From NCBI GenBank assembly GCA_051646925.1, contig JBOFDK010000110.1, forward strand, positions 1 to 64,000: a DNA stretch of 64,000 nucleotides, given 5' to 3'. This stretch comes from JBOFDK01 sp051646925. Lineage in GTDB: Bacteria; Bacillota; Clostridia; Lachnospirales; Cellulosilyticaceae. How positions within the stretch are numbered: position 1 is the stretch's first letter; each line of letters opens with the position of its first letter. Below are positions 50,402 to 58,681 of the stretch, one piece after another. A program made the translations under genes and the position numbers. The notes beneath the pieces are model-generated. The model made no database searches, was not told where the DNA came from, and worked only from the letters and a program-made list of their open reading frames with translations.

Positions 50402-51295
50402 TTGGATTCAGATGAAATCATTCAAGAAGATGGGAGAAGTGGGTTCATAAAATTACAACATGGACTTGCATTAACAGTAGCAGAAACATACCCCATTACT
50501 GCTTCAGAATTTAGCAAAATGATTATTCTTATAGGGCCCTTTGACAGTGGTAAAACCACAATTGAGACAACTATATATCAATTGTTTCAACGGAAGCCTT
50601 TTGCAGGGTTATATTTTGCAGGTTCTCAAACTTTATTCGGATATGAAGAAAGATCATTTTACACTCGATTAGAGTCTAAAAAAGAAATAGCAACAACGCC
50701 ACGAACAAGTAGATTTGCTGACCAGATATTTCTGCATCTCAAGTTGTATGATAGCACAACAAAAATAAAAACCAATTATTTATTTGGAGATATCTCAGGT
50801 GAGGAAATTTATTCACATTTAGGTAATGTACAAACAATTTCTGAAAAAATGCCCTTTTTAAAGTCGGTTGATAGTTATGTTTTTATCCTTGATGGGAAAC
50901 AGCTTGCTGACAAAAATAAAAGAAATGGTGCAATAGATCAAGCTTACAATATGGCACGGACGATATTTGATGCCAAGCTATATTCATCATCTACAAAGGT
51001 ACAAGTTTTGATTAGTAAATATGATATTCTTAAAAAGAATGATGATGTTAATCTAGAAACCACGATTGATAAACGAATTCAATGTATAGTTGATTTGTTA
51101 AAGAAATATGTGAGGGAAGTAACCGTTCATAAAGTTGCTGCTATGCCAGAACCAGGTGATTTTGAAGTTGGTTATGGTCTTGAGGAACTGCTTAGCACAT
51201 GGAATACACCACACAATGATAATCAAATTGTTGAATCGTATATGATTGACTGTCAATTGGATTCAGAATTTAATAAGCTTATTTATAAAATGTAG
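50402..51295 (+). CDS. Double-GTPase system GTPase A; upstream in-frame stop
   Basis: A P-loop GTPase of at least 297 residues. Walker A is 'GPFDSGKTT' (residues 45-53 from this start), the G3 motif is in 'LFGDISGEE', and 'LISKYD' is a candidate G4. The TTG 50402 start has no Shine-Dalgarno. The natural start is more likely ATG 50309 (GAAGG upstream, 3 bp after the previous gene), which is in the same frame but meets TAA at codon 9 (50333-50335). The gene may be inactivated, read through, or re-initiated. The catalytic domain itself is intact. Confidence 0.7.
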   Translation: MDSDEIIQEDGRSGFIKLQHGLALTVAETYPITASEFSKMIILIGPFDSGKTTIETTIYQLFQRKPFAGLYFAGSQTLFGYEERSFYTRLESKKEIATTPRTSRFADQIFLHLKLYDSTTKIKTNYLFGDISGEEIYSHLGNVQTISEKMPFLKSVDSYVFILDGKQLADKNKRNGAIDQAYNMARTIFDAKLYSSSTKVQVLISKYDILKKNDDVNLETTIDKRIQCIVDLLKKYVREVTVHKVAAMPEPGDFEVGYGLEELLSTWNTPHNDNQIVESYMIDCQLDSEFNKLIYKM

Positions 51296-51308
51296 GGAGG
51301 TTGAAGCT

Positions 51309-52145
51309 ATGTATAAAAAATGTTTTATAGCAGGTTTACCCAGTGCAGGTAAAACTACTTTTCTTGCAGCGTTATGGAATCTTATAAATCATGACTCTGA
51401 TGCTAAGTTAAAATTAAACAAAATTGAAAATGGACAATATCTTGCTAGTCTTAGCAATAAATGGGCGAATATGGAGCCGTTGGAAAGGACAGTGCCATCT
51501 GGCGAGCAAGCAAATATAAGTATTAAATTAGAACAGTCTAATAAGATTACTCTTGATTTACAGCTTCCTGATTTGTCTGGAGAAACATTTCAAAATCAAT
51601 ATGAAATGCGTGAAATTTCAGAAGAAGTTGTTAAATATATTGAAGATGCGGATGCATTACTTTTCTTCATAAATGTAAATAGTATTAAACTTTTAGGATT
51701 GATTTCAGAGCAAACTTTTCTTCGTTCTAGAACTCCAGAAACTAATAATGATATTGTAAGTCGTAATCCTAAAGAAGATGATCCTATTCAAATACAGGTG
51801 GTTGAATTACTACAGTTTATTCTTTTTATACGAAAAAATAAGATGCTTAAGATAGGGTTCATGTTTTCTGCATGGGATTTAATAAAATCTAATTTGAAAG
51901 ATGTTACGCCAGAGCAATTTCTTGAGCAACAAATGAATATGCTGTGGCAATTTTGCCAATCTAACGGTGATATTATTAAATATCAAACTTGGGGGATTAG
52001 TGCTCAAGGAGGCAGCTTCAATGAGAAAGATTTACTATTAGATAGGGAATATCCTTACCAAAGGATTTTTGTTGAAGGTAATGATGGCTATCAAGGCTAT
52101 GATTTAACGCTTCCTTTATATCTATTAATGGGTGATGTGGAATGA
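51309..52145 (+). CDS. Double-GTPase system GTPase B
   Basis: A 278 residue P-loop GTPase distinct from its neighbour: 'FIAGLPSAGKTTFLAALWNLI' has Walker A at residues 9-17, G3 lies in 'LQLPDLSGETF' (88-92), and G4 is degenerate ('FSAWD'). The two GTPases share the D-[IL]-S-G-E switch. I use ATG 51309, with GGGAGG about 8 nt upstream; an in-frame start at 51246 lies inside the previous gene. It overlaps the GAP1-like gene by ATGA. Confidence 0.8.
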   Translation: MYKKCFIAGLPSAGKTTFLAALWNLINHDSDAKLKLNKIENGQYLASLSNKWANMEPLERTVPSGEQANISIKLEQSNKITLDLQLPDLSGETFQNQYEMREISEEVVKYIEDADALLFFINVNSIKLLGLISEQTFLRSRTPETNNDIVSRNPKEDDPIQIQVVELLQFILFIRKNKMLKIGFMFSAWDLIKSNLKDVTPEQFLEQQMNMLWQFCQSNGDIIKYQTWGISAQGGSFNEKDLLLDREYPYQRIFVEGNDGYQGYDLTLPLYLLMGDVE

Positions 52146-54103
52146 ACGAAAATAATATAGTTATTCATCAAACATTGCATGGGTACTCTAATGGTCACCA
52201 TTTATTAGAAAAATCTATTTTGTTATCTGACGATTCAAAAAGGAAAATGGATATTTTGAGCGATCTTTCGGGGGCGGATGTTACAGATGGATTTGATTTT
52301 TACTACTCTGGATACCTTCTTGAAAATGAAAAACTAGTAGTATTATCAAAAACATGGTATGCACCCGAAATGTCTAGACCCGGTTGTGTATGGACACATT
52401 CACTATTAATACCTATCCAGGCCATGGCATTTTGTGCAGCTAATATTGATGTGTTGTTAACCAAATTCAGACGTCCTAGTATTAGTGAGAGTCAAATAAA
52501 ATATTCTGAGGCATTAGTTATTAGTACACATAAAGGTATACTACAAAAATATGATGATAAAAAAATTCAGTATCTAATTTGGATTATGCTTGGGCAAACC
52601 CCACCTAATTATATTGTAGCAAAAGACTCGGAAGAATTTATCAAGGAAATTTTGTTTATTTGGTTCACGTGCTACAGTGAGTTAATGTATGACTATTCCT
52701 TTATTACAGGAACAAGTTTTATAAAAAGTGATAACAGCAATTTAATTAGCTTACAATTCTGCTCAAAGCAAGTTCGAAATAAATTAAGTCATTTATCAAG
52801 TAATATTACATTAATGAAGAGTATAGATGATGTGCAGAAGTTCCCACAATGGGTAATAAATACACATACGATCTTAATTAATGGAGAGTGGAGTAAATTT
52901 TTAGCGTTTAAAGAAATGTTATGTGATGGGAATTTAAGCGAAGTAAGCCTTACATCCTTCATAAAATTGTATTCTTGCTTTTACAATGAAAAAAACTTTA
53001 TTGATATCTATGCTTCAATAGAGTTAATAGATAAACTTTTTGAAGAAGAGAGGTCAATAATAGGAAACAAATTACTTGAACTATATTTTGAAGGTGATCT
53101 TCAAGAATGGGGTGAATATACTTCCTATTCAAATATAGTTATTGCAACGATAAAGTTTCACTGGATTGATGTGTTACCAAAAAATCTAGAATTATTAATT
53201 CAAAAAGGATTTTCTGCGGATTTTATTGGCTCAAAAAAAATAGTGCAATATCTTGTGAAAATTGATAATTTACCACTACAAGAGAAATATTTACCTATAT
53301 ATGCCAGATTATTGTCTCCAAGTTCTTTTGAGAAATTTTCAGATATGGATTACAGTGTTTGTAATGTATTAATCGCAATTAATTCGACATTAGCTGAGTG
53401 CGATGCCATTTGGAAGCAATCTAGAGGATTCCAAATGGGAATATTAAACTCATTGCAAATTTGCAAAAAGGAAAATAGGCTGGATAATAAAGTGCCTCGA
53501 ATCATTTTAGATGCTAGTGAGTTCGATTTTTCTAGTGAGATATATAATATATGGGGTGAAACATCCATAGCTATTTTCCTTAAATATTTACTGGGCATAG
53601 AACATCTGGGGCATAATGATACTTCAAAAATGGTTGAATTATGCAAGCAGTATTCGTATATTGCAGCAGGTGTATTTGAAAAGGATTTAGAACAACTTAA
53701 TAGTGAGCAAATATTTAAATTAATGAAGATAGTTAACCCGTTTACAGATAAACTTACATCAAAAGGGTTGATTTCAGCATTTAGACTATTTAATATAAGT
53801 AGTCTAAATGAATACCAAAAAAATGAAATAGCAGATTTTTATCTGCCATTCATAATATGTAGCCAGGATGTGTTCCCGTATGAACTTGTATCATTTGCTG
53901 TGACCAATGTTCATGATCGTTTATCAAAACTTGTTTATCCTGAGGAAAAGTGGGGTAAACTTCAAAAATCATTACCACCAGTAACTGTATTTAATCAATG
54001 GGATAGATGTAAAAGATTAAGAAAGGCAATTAAGAAAAGAGGATACGATATTAAGCAATTAAATAAATATAACGACAATGAGATAGACATTCATTTACTG
54101 TAG
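52142..54103 (+). CDS. GAP1-like GTPase-associated protein
   Basis: A 653 residue protein starting 'IVIHQTLHGYSNGHHLLEKSI', with 'LSDLSGADV', 'GFDFYYSGYLL' and 'TWYAPEMSRPGCVWTHSLLI'. This block is the N-terminal signature of the GAP1 (GTPase-associated protein 1) family that accompanies paired GTPases. The remaining about 500 residues are helical and variable, as expected for a sensor or scaffold. Last gene of the operon, coupled to GTPase B by a 4 bp overlap. Soluble; no enzymatic motif seen. Confidence 0.75.
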   Translation: MNENNIVIHQTLHGYSNGHHLLEKSILLSDDSKRKMDILSDLSGADVTDGFDFYYSGYLLENEKLVVLSKTWYAPEMSRPGCVWTHSLLIPIQAMAFCAANIDVLLTKFRRPSISESQIKYSEALVISTHKGILQKYDDKKIQYLIWIMLGQTPPNYIVAKDSEEFIKEILFIWFTCYSELMYDYSFITGTSFIKSDNSNLISLQFCSKQVRNKLSHLSSNITLMKSIDDVQKFPQWVINTHTILINGEWSKFLAFKEMLCDGNLSEVSLTSFIKLYSCFYNEKNFIDIYASIELIDKLFEEERSIIGNKLLELYFEGDLQEWGEYTSYSNIVIATIKFHWIDVLPKNLELLIQKGFSADFIGSKKIVQYLVKIDNLPLQEKYLPIYARLLSPSSFEKFSDMDYSVCNVLIAINSTLAECDAIWKQSRGFQMGILNSLQICKKENRLDNKVPRIILDASEFDFSSEIYNIWGETSIAIFLKYLLGIEHLGHNDTSKMVELCKQYSYIAAGVFEKDLEQLNSEQIFKLMKIVNPFTDKLTSKGLISAFRLFNISSLNEYQKNEIADFYLPFIICSQDVFPYELVSFAVTNVHDRLSKLVYPEEKWGKLQKSLPPVTVFNQWDRCKRLRKAIKKRGYDIKQLNKYNDNEIDIHLL

Positions 54104-54238
54104 CACAAGGGTGAATCAACAGTATTCTTTGATTTTATTGCAAGCGATAATTACTATTTCAGTATTAGTTTTAGTATACTCCTTAGATTTGATTTCATAT
54201 AATAGGATGGTATGATCGAAGCTGTGGAGGTATATTAA

Positions 54239-54474
54239 ATGTCAGAACAAAAAATCACTATTATTCCACCAAGCCCAAAGCATGATAGGCATGTACGAGT
54301 GGAGCAAAAATAACTCAAGATGGCTGCCTACTACAGGGTAAGCATACGCTTTAAATAGCAGGAAAACAGATATGAAGTTTAAGTGAAGTAGTTAATGAGA
54401 AGATAGCTACAAATCCTAAATGGAAACTTTGCAGGAATATTTTCTGATGCTATTTAAGAAACTGATGACAAAGA
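54239..54474 (+). pseudogene. Decayed serine recombinase N-terminus
   Basis: After GTGGAGG, ATG 54239 opens 'MSEQKITIIPPSPKH', the usual leader of clostridial large serine recombinases. It is followed, after a TAA, by 'LKMAAYYRVSI' (catalytic Ser region), 'QENRYEV', 'EKIATNPKWKL' and 'AGIFSDA' in shifting frames with at least four stops. The rest of the gene is missing. This is the fossil of a second integrase, next to repeat R1. Other sequence in 54104-55009 shows only R1 and a promoter. Confidence 0.75.
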
Positions 54475-54666
54475 TCAGCAATTGTATGGAATAAAGCCGT
54501 CAAGATGCCAACATGCTTTTGAAGGTTTTATTACTTGGGATTTTACTTAAGTTGTAAAGAAAAGCAGATGACAAGACATTGAAGAAAGCGATCTGTACAG
54601 GTGACTATTTCAAAAACATACCCCTCTACCAAGGAGTCAGAGGATCCTCCGTCATCTTTATTGTCT

Positions 54667-54789
54667 ACTCAACCCATTGCGAAACGGTTGTGAAATTAGT
54701 CAAATAATGAACGTAAAATCAAGGCTTAGAGGTGTTAAAAACCTTTAAGTCTTTTATTTTACGGATAGGGGTGGAGTGTGGGGACAAAG
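54667..54789 (+). repeat. Direct repeat R1 with rlmD-tail-like remnant
   Basis: First of three imperfect copies (R1-R3). It encodes STHCETVVKLVK then TAA (54672-54710 region), like the RlmD C-terminus (compare HTTHVECCVSLKK in the intact gene). A decayed terminator stem (54715-54760) and GTGGAGTGTGGGGACAAA (54771-54788) follow. It separates the double-GTPase module from the two-component/ABC module. Confidence 0.7.
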
Positions 54790-54864
54790 TAAGTTGAAAT
54801 GATAAAAGATAGAATGCGAGCCTTGCGTAAAAGGGGGGATCATTAAGCAATAAGGGGTATAGGA

Positions 54865-54894
54865 TAGACTTTACTCTAATAAAAGGTATATAAT
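54865..54894 (+). promoter_or_regulatory. Promoter of two-component/ABC module
   Basis: TAGACT (54865-54870), 18 bp spacer, TATAAT (54889-54894), about 115 bp before the response regulator start. Confidence 0.45.
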
Positions 54895-55009
54895 AATACA
54901 GATAGTTAACATAATTAAAAAGTAAATAACTATAAAAAGAGGTTGCTTGATACGTTATTTAGTTAAAAGATATAGAGTAAATGTTCAAGTCAAAGGAGGT
55001 ATAAGGGTG

Positions 55010-55705
55010 ATGAAAGGAAAAAGTATACTGGTCGTAGAAGATGATCAGTACATTAACAAGTTACTATGCAAGATACTAAACCAAGAAGGCTATTATACAC
55101 AATCCGCCTACTCAGGCTTAGAAGTATTCCTACAGATGAAGCAAGACACATTTGATATGATTTTATTAGATTTAATGCTTCCGGCTGTGAGTGGTGAAGA
55201 GCTACTAGACCAAATACGTCAAATACATTCAATACCCATTGTTGTTATATCAGCTAAGGATGAAGTGAAATTAAAATCTCAACTTTTAAGATTAGGTGCT
55301 GATGACTATATTACAAAGCCATTTGATAATGAAGAAGTATTGGCTCGCATTGAAAGTATTTTTAGACGGTGTAGTGTTGGGAATGCTAGCAATATGTGTT
55401 CAGAGCAACTAACATATAAAGACGTTATTATTGATAAAGTATCGAAAGAGGTTGTAGTAAATAATACGAGGATTATTTTAACGGCTAAAGAATACCAGAT
55501 ACTAGAGCTCATGCTGTCGTATCAATCTAAGGTTTTTTCAAAAGCTAATTTGTTTGAAAGTGTGTGGGGAGAGACTTATGCATATGATGATAATACTGTC
55601 AATGTACATATGAGTAATATAAGAAGCAAACTAAAGAAAGCCAATTCACAAGAAGAATATATTGAAACGATATGGGGGCTTGGATATAAGCTCATTCAGA
55701 TTTAA
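55010..55705 (+). CDS. OmpR-family response regulator of ABC module
   Basis: A 231 residue regulator: receiver with 'VVEDDQYI', phospho-Asp in 'MILLDLMLPAVSG', Lys in 'YITKPFDNEEV'. The winged-helix domain has 'LTAKEYQILELMLSYQSKVFSKANLFESVWGE'. It is typical of regulators that control antimicrobial-peptide ABC exporters. AAAGGAGGT lies 9 nt before ATG 55010; GTG 55007 is an alternative. Its histidine kinase is the last gene of the module. A direct-repeat operator starts at its stop codon. Confidence 0.92.
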   Translation: MKGKSILVVEDDQYINKLLCKILNQEGYYTQSAYSGLEVFLQMKQDTFDMILLDLMLPAVSGEELLDQIRQIHSIPIVVISAKDEVKLKSQLLRLGADDYITKPFDNEEVLARIESIFRRCSVGNASNMCSEQLTYKDVIIDKVSKEVVVNNTRIILTAKEYQILELMLSYQSKVFSKANLFESVWGETYAYDDNTVNVHMSNIRSKLKKANSQEEYIETIWGLGYKLIQI

Positions 55706-55742
55706 GGTTTTCTTAAGAAGTAATTTAAGGTTTTCTTAAGAA
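55701..55742 (+). promoter_or_regulatory. Direct-repeat operator before ABC transporter genes
   Basis: Two identical 19 bp copies of TTTAAGGTTTTCTTAAGAA (55701-55719, 55724-55742) have a 23 bp period, two helical turns, as bound by OmpR-family dimers. A possible -10 TATAAA (55749-55754) follows, with no consensus -35, fitting an activator-dependent promoter. The site probably binds the adjacent regulator. Confidence 0.65.
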
Positions 55743-55778
55743 ATGAAATATAAACTCTTTATCAAAGGAGTGATCACA

Positions 55779-56702
55779 TTGACAGAGTACATATTAAACA
55801 CTAAAAATTTATGTAAGCAGTGCAACAAACAAATGATTCTTGATCATGTAAACATGAGAATCAAAAAGGGAGATATTTATGGTTTTATTGGTGCCAATGG
55901 TGCAGGTAAAACAAGTTTAATACGATTAATTACGGGGCTTACCTTTCCTACGGAAGGAGAAATAAGTTTGTTTGGTACAAAAGGATCTTTAGAGATGACT
56001 GAGCAGCGTAAACGTATAGGCTGTATTATTGAAACACCAGCTTTATATGAAGATATGACAGCTTATCAAAATTTAGAGGTTCAGCGTGTTCAAAAAGGAA
56101 TACCTGGTAAAAAATGTGTACAAGAAGTATTACAGTTGGTTAATCTGGATACTTCGAGCAAGAAAAAAGTTAAGCATTTTTCACTAGGAATGAAACAAAG
56201 ACTTGCATTGGCTATTGCCTTACTTGGAAATCCTGAGTTTCTCATTTTGGATGAACCCCTCAATGGATTAGACCCTATGGGCATTATAGAACTTAGAAAT
56301 CTCCTTATCAAATTAAATAAAGAGAAGCATATAACGCTACTGGTGTCTAGTCATATCTTAACAGAGTTACATCAATTAGCAACGTGTTATGGCATTATTC
56401 ATAATGGAAAGCTCATCGAACAACTTTCCTTAAATGAACTCAATGAAAAATGCAAAAAGCATATTTATCTAAAAGTTGATGATGCAGCAAAAGCTACCGC
56501 TATATTAGAAACAAAACTTAAAAGTCATGATTTTAAAGTTTATCCAGATCAAGTGATTAAGTTATATGATTATCTAGAGGAAATAGGGGAAGTTTCTAAA
56601 ACCCTTAGTTCCAATGGTATTATTATCGAAGAGATAAGTACTAAAGGAGATGATCTAGAAACTTATTTTACAAAGCTAGTAGGAGGACATACATATGCTT
56701 AA
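55779..56702 (+). CDS. ABC transporter ATP-binding protein
   Basis: A 307 residue ATPase of the bacitracin/lantibiotic exporter type. Walker A is 'GANGAGKTS', the signature is 'HFSLGMKQRLALAIAL', Walker B is 'FLILDEPLNGLDPMG', and the switch His lies in 'VSSHILTEL'. The start is TTG 55779, with AAAGGAGTGATC eight nt upstream; the in-frame ATG 55743 lies before that site and inside the promoter. It overlaps the permease gene by 8 bp. Confidence 0.93.
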   Translation: MTEYILNTKNLCKQCNKQMILDHVNMRIKKGDIYGFIGANGAGKTSLIRLITGLTFPTEGEISLFGTKGSLEMTEQRKRIGCIIETPALYEDMTAYQNLEVQRVQKGIPGKKCVQEVLQLVNLDTSSKKKVKHFSLGMKQRLALAIALLGNPEFLILDEPLNGLDPMGIIELRNLLIKLNKEKHITLLVSSHILTELHQLATCYGIIHNGKLIEQLSLNELNEKCKKHIYLKVDDAAKATAILETKLKSHDFKVYPDQVIKLYDYLEEIGEVSKTLSSNGIIIEEISTKGDDLETYFTKLVGGHTYA

Positions 56703-57522
56703 CTTGCTTAGGGCTGATTGGTTAAAACTAAAGTGGTCAAAATTGCCTTGGATTACACTATTAGCTGTTTTAGGGTTACTCCTTATTTATATAAGTGCTG
56801 GAGAGGCTGCTTTTATGTCTAGCGGAAATCATCGAGAACTATTAGGTGAAGGCATTGGCTTTGTAAGTGGATATTATGGTGATATACAAAAGCCACTTTT
56901 GGGAGAAGTGATAAGGACAGCCTTATCTTATACAGCGTTTTTCTGGTTATTAATACTTATATTTAGTATACAGTTTTATGCAAAGGAGTACACTGGCAAT
57001 ACGATAAAGTTAGCCATTGCATATGGGCATAGTAGAGTAAAGATTTATCTATCAAAAGTAATTGTAATCCTTATCTATTCTGCTATTACTTATTCTACAT
57101 TTATATTAGGTGTATTTACCCATGCAAGTATTTCTATAAACTATCAAGTGCTACCAACAGATATACCTATTATCTTAGGTGTAGTGATACTTAATTATTT
57201 AGTAATGATTGTATTTATTCTTATAACGTTGTTATTATGTATGATAATAAAAAACACAGGGATTGTAGCGGCAAGTATGTGCTTTTATACAATTGGTGGA
57301 GCCATTGTTTATATGTCGGAATACTACAACCTTCTTAGCAATCAGGTATCGCTACCTGTAAAAGTGTTTATAGGAACCCATCCAATGTACTACTGGATGA
57401 CTATTAGTGCTTATAATTTTAATAATAATATCATAAATGAGACAATTATATATGGGATAGCAGCTAGTATAATACTATTTACTACATCATGTATGTACCT
57501 AAGAAAGCAAGAAGTCAAATAA
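56695..57522 (+). CDS. ABC-2-type transporter permease
   Basis: A 275 residue membrane protein with six hydrophobic segments (about residues 17-36, 80-98, 122-142, 156-182, 188-208 and 248-268). The N-terminus 'LRADWLKLKWSKLPWI' is typical of MutE/EpiE-like immunity permeases. Together with the ATPase and two-component genes it forms a single module for sensing and exporting a membrane-active antibiotic or for immunity; the substrate is unknown. Confidence 0.85.
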   Translation: MLNLLRADWLKLKWSKLPWITLLAVLGLLLIYISAGEAAFMSSGNHRELLGEGIGFVSGYYGDIQKPLLGEVIRTALSYTAFFWLLILIFSIQFYAKEYTGNTIKLAIAYGHSRVKIYLSKVIVILIYSAITYSTFILGVFTHASISINYQVLPTDIPIILGVVILNYLVMIVFILITLLLCMIIKNTGIVAASMCFYTIGGAIVYMSEYYNLLSNQVSLPVKVFIGTHPMYYWMTISAYNFNNNIINETIIYGIAASIILFTTSCMYLRKQEVK

Positions 57523-57541
57523 GAAAAGGATGTGATCAAAG

Positions 57542-58453
57542 ATTACACTTATTATTATTTTAGGTAGTGGCATTATTGTGTTACTTACCATATATATCTA
57601 TATCCTAAAAAGAGAAGTACGGCATATTTCAAAGCAACTTGCTAGTTGTAAAACGGGTAATGGAAAGAAAAATATTGATATTACACTTATTGATAAGGAT
57701 ATTGAGGCTCTATCAGTAGCTATTAATGAGTATATTACCTTTCAAGAAAATTATAAGATAGATATTGAAGTACGTGAACGTAAATTAAAAGACTCTATTG
57801 CAAGTATTTCACATGATCTAAGAACACCACTGACATCCATTAAGGGGTACCACGGACTATTAAAGAACACACCTTTTTCCACGGAAGATGCAGAGTATAT
57901 GGATATTATTAATAAGAAAGTAGCCGTGCTCGAAACACTTATCAATGATTTCTTTGAACTATCAATTTATGAGTCCGATACGTATGAAATGGAAATGGGA
58001 AGAGTAGATGTAACCGCAATTGCAATAGAAGTGCTGATGGAGCACTATGAACCAATTCATGTAAGTCCTATTGCGTTTACAGCACATATTCCTGATTACC
58101 CTCTGTATGTATATGGCGAACGTACTGCGTGTGAAAGGATTATACAAAATCTAATTTCTAATATGCTAAGATATGCCATAGATGAAGCAACGTTAACTTT
58201 AAAAAATAAAGATGATAGAGTCTATCTTATAATGAAAAATAGAGCAGAAGAAATAAGTGAAGAAGTGATTCAAAATATGTTTAATAGATTTTATAAATCA
58301 GATAAATCTAGATCGCATAAGGGGACAGGTTTAGGCCTTTATATCGTGAAAACACTAGTAGATAAAATGAATGGAGTAGTTAGTGCTAGAAATTGTTTAG
58401 ACGGATTTATTGAAATATGCATAGAACTTCCGTTATACGATTATAAGGAGTAA
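57542..58453 (+). CDS. Sensor histidine kinase, probable ATT start
   Basis: A kinase of about 303 residues: one N-terminal membrane segment, a linker, HisKA with His in 'SISHDLRTPLTSIKGYHGLL', HATPase with 'NLISNMLRYA' and 'GTGLGLYIVKTL'. It lacks a sizeable external sensor, as usual in bacitracin-type modules. GTG 57578 would cut the membrane helix in half and has no ribosome site. ATT 57542 yields 'ITLIIILGSGIIVLLTIYIYIL', a complete helix. It lies nine nt after GGATG within AAGGATGTGATC, one base from a perfect anti-16S match. Confidence 0.85.
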   Translation: MTLIIILGSGIIVLLTIYIYILKREVRHISKQLASCKTGNGKKNIDITLIDKDIEALSVAINEYITFQENYKIDIEVRERKLKDSIASISHDLRTPLTSIKGYHGLLKNTPFSTEDAEYMDIINKKVAVLETLINDFFELSIYESDTYEMEMGRVDVTAIAIEVLMEHYEPIHVSPIAFTAHIPDYPLYVYGERTACERIIQNLISNMLRYAIDEATLTLKNKDDRVYLIMKNRAEEISEEVIQNMFNRFYKSDKSRSHKGTGLGLYIVKTLVDKMNGVVSARNCLDGFIEICIELPLYDYKE

Positions 58454-58577
58454 TCATGAGTACTAGTGGTATATAACCCATTGAGGTGAATGTATGCGTA
58501 GGCCATCGTTTATGAGTCTAGATACAGTTTTAATACCTAGGAATAATACTAGAAAACAGTAAATTGCTTAAAAGATG

Positions 58578-58606
58578 TTGACAACATATATAGGTGCACA
58601 TATAAT
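58578..58606 (+). promoter_or_regulatory. Perfect consensus promoter for abiF-associated RNA
   Basis: TTGACA (58578-58583), 17 bp spacer, TATAAT (58601-58606): both hexamers match the sigma-70/A consensus fully, the best promoter in the window. Confidence 0.85.
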
Positions 58607-58612
58607 ATAATC

Positions 58613-58664
58613 AACAGAGCTTACCACGCCTATCTACGATGCGGACCAGGGTAAGCCTTTTTTT
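58613..58664 (+). ncRNA. Short RNA upstream of abiF (abiF-RNA-like)
   Basis: The transcript expected from the consensus promoter starts near 58613 and ends at the intrinsic terminator formed by GCTTACC (58619-58625) and GGTAAGC (58650-58656) with a T7 run. A second short stem CGC/GCG (58627-58629, 58641-58643) lies in the loop. The product is about 50 nt, with no ORF. A conserved RNA motif is known upstream of abiF genes; position, size and terminator agree. abiF itself starts 17 bp after the T-run. Confidence 0.65.
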
Positions 58665-58681
58665 GTATAAGGGGATAAAAT

